Below, piece by piece: positions 13,196 to 22,150 of a stretch of DNA of 25,628 nt. Within the stretch, counting starts at the first letter, position 1; each line of letters begins with the position of its first letter. The position numbers and the translations under genes are program-made. Under the pieces are notes generated by a model that saw only the letters and a program-made list of their open reading frames with translations, made no database searches and had not been told where the DNA came from. Location of the stretch: positions 1 through 25,628 of the forward strand of contig JAZTZP010000106.1 of assembly GCA_045637525.1 (NCBI GenBank). Reading direction: 5' to 3'. The stretch comes from JAZTZP01 sp045637525 (GTDB lineage Bacteria > Bacillota > Clostridia > UBA1381).

Positions 13196-16012
13196 TTACA
13201 CAAAATTGTATGCCAACACTATGCTTGCATTGCTTACGGTATGTCTTACATACATCACAGAAGCATTTTCGCCACATTCATTAGATGTAAACAGATTTTC
13301 CAACGTACCAACACTGAATTCATCATTTTTTACGTCATATATAAGCACACTTTTTGTACCCTTAAAAGCAGCACGGCAAACCGGACTGTTTGCAGCATCT
13401 GATATTGACAAGCCTTTCCAGTTTGTTTCACGTGACATCAGGGTAAAGTATGAGCTGCTCCTTGTACCCAGCCACCTGATAACAGTTCCGTAATTAGTAG
13501 GACTTAAAATACCCGCACCGGAAAAGCAACCCGGTTCTGTTCCGTTTTTGATTGAACTGTACATATTCTCAAAATCAAGGTCACGCTTTATTACTGCCAC
13601 TTCACCGCTTGCAGTAAGACTGTATCTTATAATATCACCTTTTTTCAGTTTACCGCCAAGGTCATTGGTTGTAAGCTTTATATTTTCCATTACCTTTTCA
13701 TTCTTACAAGTTAAAAGTCTTTCTTCCGATTCACCGGGCAGATACACCTTAATATAGTCCGTTACTTCCTCCGAGCTGTTAAGTGTCTTACCGCAACCGG
13801 CATAAAATGCAACATTGTCCGAACCCGTTGGCTCGCGAACAACATCGTCAGAAAGCAAAGGATTATAATATACCATGTATTGTGCCGTATTATCATCACC
13901 TATATTATAGAACATAATACAATTGTTTCCGTTAAATGAATGGTCACCTGTGCCAAAGTATGAGCTTGTAGTAATTTCAAATAACTCACCCGCTCCACCA
14001 GCATCTGATATACGCATATTATCATGCGCTTCTTTATTATCAAATCCCGACACAACAAATATTTTTTCATTTGACGCCTTTATGCTCACATTAGCATATC
14101 CGCCGCTTGTAAATACCGATCCATAAGAATTATATGTTCCTCCGGTAAACAAATTTGACGTAGCTGTTCCGGCTCCGTAAAACTCAATATCCATTCTGAG
14201 AGCCGTATCCCTGTTTTCGTTTTCCCCCGTAACAAGTGCCGTATCAATGTATGAAACAAGCCCTTCTTTGTTCAGACGATATATAATCAGCTGATTTTTA
14301 ATTTTCCTGCTACCGCCTTCATCTGTAAACAGCTGACTCAGCTCCGTAAGCTTTTTATCATTACGCAAGGTTGCTCCGTCAATCTGTATCAGATCCGCCA
14401 ATTCAAACATTTTAACCTCGCCCTCAGAGGTATATATCTTCATATTAACCTTTTCGGTATCCTCCATACATCCGCCCCAGACAAGAAACCCGTATTTATC
14501 AAGAACATTTGCACCTGTATCAAAATACACAATTTTACCGGCATGATTTACAAAGACCGCTCCCGACATTCCCGGTCTGATTTCTTCCACTCTGCCTGTT
14601 TTAAATGCATTGTAAAAATAATCTGAAAGCTCAAATTCCGTTTCATCTATATATACTTTCTCTTCACTGCAGCTGTTTACAACGCCGCCCATGCTTCCGC
14701 TTGAAACCACAATTGTTATGTATTCACAATTTTTGTAATCAATACTGCGTGTGCCATCGTCAGCTATAAGCTCTCTGTCAGCCGCTATTTCAATAACATC
14801 GCCTGTTGCAATATCTTCAAACTCCGCTGCTTCTCCGTCCTTTATAATATCAATTTTATATTTATCATCACCTAAATCCACAACTTCATTTATGTGCTGA
14901 TCTATAATAATACCCCTCCCGTAATTTACCATATCTGCAATATAGGTAATATAATTCGTAACCTTCAGTACTTCATACAAATTGTCATTATCGTTATCTA
15001 TGGCGGTAATTTCACCGTTTCCGCCTATAAGATTTTTCAAATCCTTTATGCCGGACACAGTTTTTAACGAACCGTTATAAAGCACGCACGGCGGATATTC
15101 GAAATCAAGACTTCTAACCTTATCCTTTTCATCTGTATATGTAATCCGTCTGAGATTATTTATTTCTTCTACATCCTCATTATCAACAACTACCACAGTA
15201 TTGTGCCGTGACGGCAAAAACACATGTAATACAACAGACTCACGCGCCAGACAATGAACATACATACCTAAATATAAATCTGCATTCTCATCCCTGCATT
15301 CATAAGCGATACTGTCTATTTCTATACTGCCTTTGCTGCACGCTTCCCCTGCAATCGAGCTGCGACTATTCGCTGTTACAATACCTTTATATACTTCTAT
15401 ATTATGCATTTCATAAAGCAAAGTTCTGCCTTCATAAAATTCGTTTGTCGTATCCGAAACCATCATATTTATTTCGAGAGCATTATAAAACATTTTAAGC
15501 ATCTGCGCATACGAAACCGTATTCTCCCATCCGCTTGTAATTCCGGAGGTAAGTCCAAGCAAAGAAGCCTCGTTATGATAGTTCTTAGCTTTATCTCCCG
15601 TCCTGCTCAGCTTTATACCGTAGCCAAGCGCATTGAGCATCCATATCGACGCCTCCTCAAGAGTTACCGCTTCATCTGCTTTCATGCTCTCTTTGTCAGC
15701 AATCGAAATCCAGCCCAAAGCATATGCAACATTTATTTCATTATCATATGCGCTTTGTGATATATCGTTAGCGGTTACCGTCTGCGAATATCCGAAAAGG
15801 ATATTAAGATTTTTCAGATATTCTCCTTTTGTCAGCTCTTTATCAAGCGCCATGACAGTAACATCTATATCAATATCTTTAAGCATCCCTATAAATTTAT
15901 CATATCCCGACAAATCAAGCTCGTGAATGCTCTTCTCAGGCGTATTTGCATATACCGCCGACGAAAACAGCATAGATATCACGACTATAATACTTAAAAT
16001 TCTTTTCTTCAC
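13196..16012 (-). CDS. Large exported protein with degenerate N-terminal SLH-like region
   Basis: A 938-residue exported protein of unknown function. A signal peptide (MKKRILSIIVVISMLFSSAVYA) is followed at about 40-190 by two or three degenerate SLH-like repeats. Segments such as ALGWISIADKESMKADEAVT and LEEASIWMLNALGYGIKL have the SLH pattern. The remaining 750 residues are probably beta-rich with no family I recognise. The start is the GTG at 16012, preceded by a textbook AAGGAGG at 8 bases that overlaps the stop of the preceding gene. A TTG ten codons upstream (16042) is an artefact of the open frame. The very tight spacing to the other SLH gene (13 bases) argues for co-expression. A role as a surface-anchored glycan-binding or scaffold protein is inference. 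Confidence 0.75.
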   Translation of the reverse strand: MKKRILSIIVVISMLFSSAVYANTPEKSIHELDLSGYDKFIGMLKDIDIDVTVMALDKELTKGEYLKNLNILFGYSQTVTANDISQSAYDNEINVAYALGWISIADKESMKADEAVTLEEASIWMLNALGYGIKLSRTGDKAKNYHNEASLLGLTSGITSGWENTVSYAQMLKMFYNALEINMMVSDTTNEFYEGRTLLYEMHNIEVYKGIVTANSRSSIAGEACSKGSIEIDSIAYECRDENADLYLGMYVHCLARESVVLHVFLPSRHNTVVVVDNEDVEEINNLRRITYTDEKDKVRSLDFEYPPCVLYNGSLKTVSGIKDLKNLIGGNGEITAIDNDNDNLYEVLKVTNYITYIADMVNYGRGIIIDQHINEVVDLGDDKYKIDIIKDGEAAEFEDIATGDVIEIAADRELIADDGTRSIDYKNCEYITIVVSSGSMGGVVNSCSEEKVYIDETEFELSDYFYNAFKTGRVEEIRPGMSGAVFVNHAGKIVYFDTGANVLDKYGFLVWGGCMEDTEKVNMKIYTSEGEVKMFELADLIQIDGATLRNDKKLTELSQLFTDEGGSRKIKNQLIIYRLNKEGLVSYIDTALVTGENENRDTALRMDIEFYGAGTATSNLFTGGTYNSYGSVFTSGGYANVSIKASNEKIFVVSGFDNKEAHDNMRISDAGGAGELFEITTSSYFGTGDHSFNGNNCIMFYNIGDDNTAQYMVYYNPLLSDDVVREPTGSDNVAFYAGCGKTLNSSEEVTDYIKVYLPGESEERLLTCKNEKVMENIKLTTNDLGGKLKKGDIIRYSLTASGEVAVIKRDLDFENMYSSIKNGTEPGCFSGAGILSPTNYGTVIRWLGTRSSSYFTLMSRETNWKGLSISDAANSPVCRAAFKGTKSVLIYDVKNDEFSVGTLENLFTSNECGENASVMYVRHTVSNASIVLAYNFV

Positions 16013-16025
16013 AAGTTTTACCTCC

Positions 16026-18698
16026 TTAACCGATACATTCAAGCATTCTGCAAATCAGCTCTGCCGCCTCCGCACGCGTTGCATTATCCTGGGGAGCAAA
16101 ATTATTATTTTCTCTTCCGTTAATCAGATTCATTCCGCTCAACGCTTCAACCGCCTCTTTTGCATAATCTGAAATATATTCATAATCGGCAAATACAGTC
16201 TGTGTATTTACGTTTTCAGTCTCAGCCTTGCAAAGCACAAGAGTATTATATATCATAACAGCCATATCCTGACGGGTTATATTATGCCCCGTGCCGAAAT
16301 GCGTATCTGTTATACCTCTTACAATTCCGCTGTTTAAAGCACGTGAAACATAAGGATAATACCACGCCTCAGCCGGTACATCACTAAAATCGCTCATACC
16401 CGTATTTTCTATTTCTGCCGCTTCTGTAAGCATTTTAACAAATTCTTCTCTTGTCACATTATTATCGGGATTAAACTTATTTTCAAATCCGCTTACTATA
16501 CCCTTTTGTGCAAGCTCCGAAACAGATTTGTATGCCCAATGACTCTCGGGCATATCTGAAAATGCTATACTTTCAGGTGTCTTTTCAGGTATCTCTTCTT
16601 CTGTCTCTTTTAATTCATCTACCTTAATCTCCGGCAAATCAACATTCAGCTTCGGAGCCGAAGCTCCTCCGCCTCCGCCACCTCCGCCTCCGCCCGTGGT
16701 CGGTCTTGACGGTGTCGTTTCTTTTTTCTTATATTCTGCTACTGCCTGATCGAATTTGACTCTTATGTCCTCAAGGCTTGTACCTTTCATGGCTCTTGAA
16801 ATCACGTTTCTTTTATTTACTGCACTCAGTGAAGCGTAATTTCCGTCGAAATTAAAAGCAAAAAAATCATTATTTGTTTTTGCAAATTCACTGGCATACT
16901 CCGCTGACGGTGCATTTGTGAATACCGCAAGCTTAAAGCTGTTGTATAATTCCGTTTTAAAGCCTGAAACATCTGTAAATTCATTTTTCATAAATTCCTG
17001 AGCTTTTGAAAAAAGACTGTTCTCGGAAACATAAACATACAGCTCTTCTGTCTCATCAACGCCCAAACAGTCATTAAAATTTGAAATTCCGTACACAGCA
17101 CCCTTCTCTTTAGTAAGAGCAAGTATTATCTGAGTATTTATACCGTTTGCTATTTCAGAATATGTTCCTTTAAGCTCTACATTTTCTATAGCTGTATATA
17201 GTGCCGTCAAATTCTGTGGTCTGTCAGCAATAACGCCAATACCACTGAGAATTTTTTCGTTAGCATCCGTTTCAAAAAATACCTTTAACTCCTCCGCACT
17301 CATATCGGCTATTTTTCCGGCATATTTCTGCTTATCCTCTTCTCCCAATACATAAACATTTAATTTTTCGGGCGTATCGGCTTTACCGTCCGACAACCAT
17401 ACGACATAGTTTCCGCTTTGCATGTTATTTGGAAGCTTCATTTCAATGAAAAACTTTCCGTTTTTTACAGCTGCAGTTGAAACTGCTTTTATCCCTGATG
17501 CCGAAACCGCCGTGTTTTCCGCAATAATAACCGCCGTAATTTCATCTGACTGACAGCTACCGCTCACAAGAACCGAACCGTCAACATACCGTGCTGCTGT
17601 TTCAGCCGGTATCTCCTCTCCGTGCGTAACCTCCGGCAGATTACTGAAGCACGTTAAAAGCTGCTTTAAGTTTAATGAATCTTCAAACATATAAACTGCA
17701 AAATTTTCAGCTACCGGTATTGACTGTTCACCTGTTGTTTCACCTGCTGCAACGGTATAAGTGCTTTCCGTAACGGCACCCGATACAAAATTTTCAAAGC
17801 CTACCGACCATACAGTAATATCTAAAGCCGATTCGGTTTTATTTCTTATATTAAAACTAAGACTACCATTTTCAAGACTATATTGGAGTATCTCTGTTTT
17901 ATCCGTATTTACCGCAAAATACTTTTTTATTTCTTCATTAAACGTTCTTGTATCCTCTGCGACTATTGTTTCTCCCGGAATTGTTATTTCATAAATTCCG
18001 CCGGGAACAAAACCACTGGGAACAGATATTAAAATTTTATTTTGTGAAACTGTTATCTCTGCTTCTGCCACCGCTCCGTTCTTTTTAAGCTGTATGCTTT
18101 CTGTATTAATTTCATCACTGAGATTTTCGCTGAACTCAAGCTCAACTACCGAATCGGGATTTACAGCCACATTGTTCATGCCATTGAATACAAAGGGTAT
18201 TTTATACCCATACACACTAATTTTTCCGGGATAAAAATCAAAATTTGTTGTCTTTTCAAGTCGGATATATCTGTAATAACCTTCATCAGTAAAAGCTCCG
18301 GTTCCGCTATTTACATCACCGAGAAAAACCTTATCCGAAAAATCAGGGCTGTTTGCACCGTATGCCTTAAGCAAGCCCAATGATCCATACACATGATTCT
18401 TAGTCCACACAATACGGCTTATATTGGCTTCACATTCAAGATCCACATCAATATAACCTCTGCCTGTCCACCCTATTGCAAGTCCTGCATTAATAGCAGT
18501 ACTATTTCCGGGAGTATGATAGCCGGCAGAAGTAAAGTATGCCGATGCATCAATTTCAACGTGATTTTCCGTATTGACAATCACTGCACTTTTTTCGAAA
18601 GAAACCTCAAGCTCAGGCTCCTCCTGCGCAAAAACTGCAGTTGATAAAATCCCCAAGCTCAGGGCAAGAAATAAAATTATGTTTTTTATTTTAGTCAT
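16026..18698 (-). CDS. S-layer-homology surface protein with C-terminal SLH triplet
   Basis: An 890-residue exported protein. It has a signal peptide ending near AVFA (about 24) and a discoidin-like N-terminal domain (about 30-165, ending RYIRLEKTTNFDFYPGKISV). A bacterial Ig-like segment (about 170-270) and an uncharacterised middle follow. A run of ten glycines (669-678) acts as a flexible hinge before three SLH domains: FSDMPESHWAYKSVSEL, FSDVPAEAWYYPYVSRAL and FADYEYISDYAKEAVEAL (about 710-888). SLH triplets bind pyruvylated cell wall polymers, so the C-terminus should anchor it and the N-terminal modules face outward. It carries no recognised catalytic domain. The ATG at 18698 has AAAGGA about 11 bases upstream. 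The gene follows the beta-helix gene by 26 bases and probably shares its mRNA. Confidence 0.88.
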   Translation of the reverse strand: MTKIKNIILFLALSLGILSTAVFAQEEPELEVSFEKSAVIVNTENHVEIDASAYFTSAGYHTPGNSTAINAGLAIGWTGRGYIDVDLECEANISRIVWTKNHVYGSLGLLKAYGANSPDFSDKVFLGDVNSGTGAFTDEGYYRYIRLEKTTNFDFYPGKISVYGYKIPFVFNGMNNVAVNPDSVVELEFSENLSDEINTESIQLKKNGAVAEAEITVSQNKILISVPSGFVPGGIYEITIPGETIVAEDTRTFNEEIKKYFAVNTDKTEILQYSLENGSLSFNIRNKTESALDITVWSVGFENFVSGAVTESTYTVAAGETTGEQSIPVAENFAVYMFEDSLNLKQLLTCFSNLPEVTHGEEIPAETAARYVDGSVLVSGSCQSDEITAVIIAENTAVSASGIKAVSTAAVKNGKFFIEMKLPNNMQSGNYVVWLSDGKADTPEKLNVYVLGEEDKQKYAGKIADMSAEELKVFFETDANEKILSGIGVIADRPQNLTALYTAIENVELKGTYSEIANGINTQIILALTKEKGAVYGISNFNDCLGVDETEELYVYVSENSLFSKAQEFMKNEFTDVSGFKTELYNSFKLAVFTNAPSAEYASEFAKTNNDFFAFNFDGNYASLSAVNKRNVISRAMKGTSLEDIRVKFDQAVAEYKKKETTPSRPTTGGGGGGGGGGASAPKLNVDLPEIKVDELKETEEEIPEKTPESIAFSDMPESHWAYKSVSELAQKGIVSGFENKFNPDNNVTREEFVKMLTEAAEIENTGMSDFSDVPAEAWYYPYVSRALNSGIVRGITDTHFGTGHNITRQDMAVMIYNTLVLCKAETENVNTQTVFADYEYISDYAKEAVEALSGMNLINGRENNNFAPQDNATRAEAAELICRMLECIG
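16665..16694 (-). repeat. GGA/GGC codon run encoding ten glycines
   Basis: Ten consecutive Gly codons (alternating GGC and GGA, one GGT) at residues 669-678 of the SLH protein. They form a hinge between the outer modules and the SLH anchor. Near-perfect GGAGGC repeats are prone to length change by slippage, in multiples that keep the frame when whole codons are gained or lost. Confidence 0.85.
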
Positions 18699-18724
18699 AT
18701 TTTAAGAAATCCTTTCATAAAACA

Positions 18725-21700
18725 TTATTCGTCCAATGCTGTGCCTCTTGTAAAAAGCTCTATTTCTGAAACACCTATAAATCCCTTTTTCTTTATTATC
18801 ATAATGTACTTATAGCTGTTCGGATCACTTGCCGTTGCTGAGATGGCATTACCTCTTCTCAAGAAGTTGTCGCAAAGCACAACATAATTTTCAAAATTAT
18901 AATCATCCGAAGCTCTTATCTCAAAGTCTTCATACAAGGCCGGAATATTAACATCACTTCTCATGTGAAGCTTTACCATGCTTATTGCAGAGCCGGAATC
19001 GTTTCTGAATATAACACGGTAATCCTTTTTAAATCCGTCACTCCAATAGGTAGATGTATCATTGTCAACTGCCATTTGTGTACCGTACTTTCCGTCTTTT
19101 TCAGAACTGAACCAAACTCCGGCAGGTTTTAACTTTACCGTTTCCTCAGAATATACTCTGCATTCTGCAATACCCATAGCTTCAGGCAAGGTTTTCCTGA
19201 CCCTTATATACCTATAGCTTTCCTCTGATTCAACAGGAATGCTCAGTTCCTCCTTGAAACCAACAACTTTATCTCCCGATGAATAAAATTTTGTATATAC
19301 ATTGAAGCTTTCATCATTTGATGCAAGCACCTCGAAATTTCTTCTTGTTACCGGCTGGTCTGCACTTGTTCTGAACACAAGCCCTATTTCCGTAATTTTA
19401 TATTCCTTTTCCAGATCAACCTGCCACCATGGATTTTCCTTTGTTTCTTCTGTAAGCCAGTCATCATTAATCCTGCCATTGACCGCATTTGCCGGCAGAT
19501 ATCCCGTCGACTGTCCCATATATGACGAAGCAGTTGCCGGCTTTTTAAGAGCAATATTTTCCCTTTTGCCAAGCACAGGCGGAAGTTTATCACCGCTGAG
19601 CTTCAGCGGAACGTCTACATATGAAATGGTGTCAGAATAACGCTTCGATGAAATTTCACCCTGTGCTGTGCTTCCGTCAAACAGCTCTTCAGGCGGTTTT
19701 ATGCTGAGCCATATTCTGTCCAGATATATATCCGACATAGTTTCAAAAGCTATCTCGTATTCCCCTGCCGAGGGAATATCTACAGTCATATCTCCGGCGC
19801 TGCTTTTTCCGCACCACGAAAACCCTTTATGTATACTCAGCTTACCAACCTCAGTTGAGTTCAGATAAACTGACATTGCATCAGCAAGCTCACCCGATGC
19901 CTTAGCCCTTACAAACACATTATATCTGCCCGGAGTATTGAAATGCACTTTATATCCCACCCTCGGCTTACCGGTAAGCTTATCGGAATTTTCTATGTTA
20001 TACTGACAGCTCTGAATGGTCAGTGCACCACGTGATACATAATCTCCGACCCAGCTTTTGTTACCAAGCACCGCCACAAAAGCTTTTTTACTTTCATCAT
20101 AGCCGGTATATCCGCCGTTGATGTCAATAGCATCAAATACCACATTCCCATTCTCTTCTGCATATGGTGTTTTCAAATCAGCCTTATCAGCCACATCCTG
20201 ACTAACCGGATAGAACAGGTTCGCTTCCACATAGCCGACGCCCAGTGCTCTTATTATTGGTTTTTTTACAGAAATACTCCTTTCAACCGCTTCGAGCTTT
20301 TTATATATCTCAGCACGGTACTTCTCCTCCGGACCGGCAAAATCCATAATCTCTCTTGCACGCTCCGGCCATTCATCATTTTTAACATAATGAATATTGT
20401 ATACCTTTATATCCTTGCCCTCATGCTTGTAATTGATGATATTGAGGGTATTTGTATATGTATCACGAATGGTAATCTCATCGTTATCATTGAGATTATA
20501 GAACAAAAACGACGGATTTTCGGAATCTATTACATTATCGTAATCATCAAAACCGCGGCTGTTCTGGTCATGATAGAGTGCTCCGCTGTTAAAAGGAGCA
20601 TTTATTCCAAAAACATGGTTGCCCACATATCCGGAATTTTCGTTACTGCCCAGAGAATAAATTGGACTTCCATCCACAACCTTTGTATTTACATTTCCTA
20701 TTTTGTTATAGCCAACAAGATTATCATGCTGATACGGCGTTTCACGCCACCCCCAGCCTAAGCTTATTCCCGAATAAGGAACATTCTGAATATCATTATG
20801 AAGAATTTTCGAATTTGTGGTGAAATAATATGCAATACCGGGAGCACCGTAATATCCCATTCCTGCATAACGTATTACATTACTGTCAACAACCACATTA
20901 TCAGGAATTTCAACACAGCGCACGGAATTATCATGCTTTGTTGAACCGAGGGTAACAGCCGATGCGCCTATATCATAAAAAACATTTGCACTCACAAATG
21001 AATCAAAAACTGCATTTTCAGCATTAAGAGCCACTGCCGCCAGATGAGCCATTGTGTTACCGCTGAATTTTATATCACGGGCATAATTTACTTCAATATG
21101 CCCGGGAGTCATTTCTGCATAAGCCCCACCATTTTCCCTAACAACAGATGTTGCCTGAACACTACAGTAGCCACCCTCTGAAGGGTATGTCCAACCGGCA
21201 TATAAAAATGTAAGATTTTGTATTTCCAGGTTTTTTACCGGATCATCAACACTTTTGCCTCTTATATCTATAAATTTTTCAATAACCGGCACATAAATCT
21301 CTGCACTGTTTATGTTCATGCCCTGCTCCGGCTTATAGTAAAGCTTTTTCTCATATTTATCGAAATACCACTCTCCGTCTTCATCGAGAAATTCCAGAGC
21401 ATTTTCAAGCTTTATATACGATTTTCCGCTCCATTCAAAGTTAAACCGTGAAGTATATGTCTGTATCTCATCTTTATCATAATAAATTTTCGTGTAGTTT
21501 CCTTCTCTGAACACACGCTCCACAGGCAACCAGTACTGACGCCAGTTATATGTATTCATAGTTTCAAGGCAATCCTGATTTTTAATATATGAGGGTAAAT
21601 CGGATGTAAGCACGATAAGGGCAGTCTGGTTCTCATCAAAACCCAGTCCACTGATGAACTTTGTTGCGGCTCTTGTCTGACGCTTACCGTCTGCATATAG

Positions 21701-22138
21701 TTCTCTGAAATTTTCCAACCCTGGAACATCTGCAACAAAAATACCGTCCTTATATGGTTTCCAGCCACTGATTTTTTCACCGCCGCTGAAAACTGCATTT
21801 TCTTCAGGATACGATGTATAAATAACTCTTTTACCATTTCTACCGGAATCCTGATTATTCAATTCAACGGTTTCACGCACATTATATGTTCCGCCTCTGA
21901 AAACAACATATATATCCTTATCTGTATCTATCTGGCGTACCATGTTTCTTGCTCCCTCAAATGTTGCAAGTGGTTTTTTTTCGGTTCCGCTGTTTTTATC
22001 ATTTCCCCCAGGTGCAACATAAATTATTTCAGCATTCTCAAACAGTGCATCCGCCTGAACAGCAGTCAGAACTGATACCGCACCCTGAACCATTGTAAAA
22101 ACTGTCAGTGCCGATATAATCCTCTTTATAATGCTCAT
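18725..22138 (-). CDS. Exported right-handed beta-helix protein, GH141-like, with C-terminal CBM and discoidin modules
   Basis: A 1137-residue secreted protein. A signal peptide (about 1-30) is followed by IIYVAPGGNDKNSGTEKKPLA (about 37-60), the entry typical of GH141-like beta-helix proteins. The helix continues to about residue 620, with repeated N-x-I and D-N-x-V rungs. Next come a CBM6-like domain (about 720-840, GRYNVFVRAKASGELADAMS), a clear F5/8 discoidin domain (about 870-1010, ENIALKKPATASSYMGQSTG ... WWQVDLEKEYKITEIGLVFR) and a second discoidin-like domain (to the end). GH141 includes fucosidase activity on rhamnogalacturonan II and xylanase activity; which applies is unknown. GGGAGG is 6 bases before the ATG. 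There is no SLH domain, so it is either released or held by the neighbouring SLH proteins. It is 12 bases from its paralogue upstream. Confidence 0.82.
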   Translation of the reverse strand: MSIIKRIISALTVFTMVQGAVSVLTAVQADALFENAEIIYVAPGGNDKNSGTEKKPLATFEGARNMVRQIDTDKDIYVVFRGGTYNVRETVELNNQDSGRNGKRVIYTSYPEENAVFSGGEKISGWKPYKDGIFVADVPGLENFRELYADGKRQTRAATKFISGLGFDENQTALIVLTSDLPSYIKNQDCLETMNTYNWRQYWLPVERVFREGNYTKIYYDKDEIQTYTSRFNFEWSGKSYIKLENALEFLDEDGEWYFDKYEKKLYYKPEQGMNINSAEIYVPVIEKFIDIRGKSVDDPVKNLEIQNLTFLYAGWTYPSEGGYCSVQATSVVRENGGAYAEMTPGHIEVNYARDIKFSGNTMAHLAAVALNAENAVFDSFVSANVFYDIGASAVTLGSTKHDNSVRCVEIPDNVVVDSNVIRYAGMGYYGAPGIAYYFTTNSKILHNDIQNVPYSGISLGWGWRETPYQHDNLVGYNKIGNVNTKVVDGSPIYSLGSNENSGYVGNHVFGINAPFNSGALYHDQNSRGFDDYDNVIDSENPSFLFYNLNDNDEITIRDTYTNTLNIINYKHEGKDIKVYNIHYVKNDEWPERAREIMDFAGPEEKYRAEIYKKLEAVERSISVKKPIIRALGVGYVEANLFYPVSQDVADKADLKTPYAEENGNVVFDAIDINGGYTGYDESKKAFVAVLGNKSWVGDYVSRGALTIQSCQYNIENSDKLTGKPRVGYKVHFNTPGRYNVFVRAKASGELADAMSVYLNSTEVGKLSIHKGFSWCGKSSAGDMTVDIPSAGEYEIAFETMSDIYLDRIWLSIKPPEELFDGSTAQGEISSKRYSDTISYVDVPLKLSGDKLPPVLGKRENIALKKPATASSYMGQSTGYLPANAVNGRINDDWLTEETKENPWWQVDLEKEYKITEIGLVFRTSADQPVTRRNFEVLASNDESFNVYTKFYSSGDKVVGFKEELSIPVESEESYRYIRVRKTLPEAMGIAECRVYSEETVKLKPAGVWFSSEKDGKYGTQMAVDNDTSTYWSDGFKKDYRVIFRNDSGSAISMVKLHMRSDVNIPALYEDFEIRASDDYNFENYVVLCDNFLRRGNAISATASDPNSYKYIMIIKKKGFIGVSEIELFTRGTALDE

Positions 22139-22150
22139 GTAAATCCTCCC

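Noticed and set aside
15404..15760. Plus-strand open frame of 118 codons
   Set aside because: It lies opposite the SLH-region gene, has no ribosome site and shows the composition of a shadow frame.
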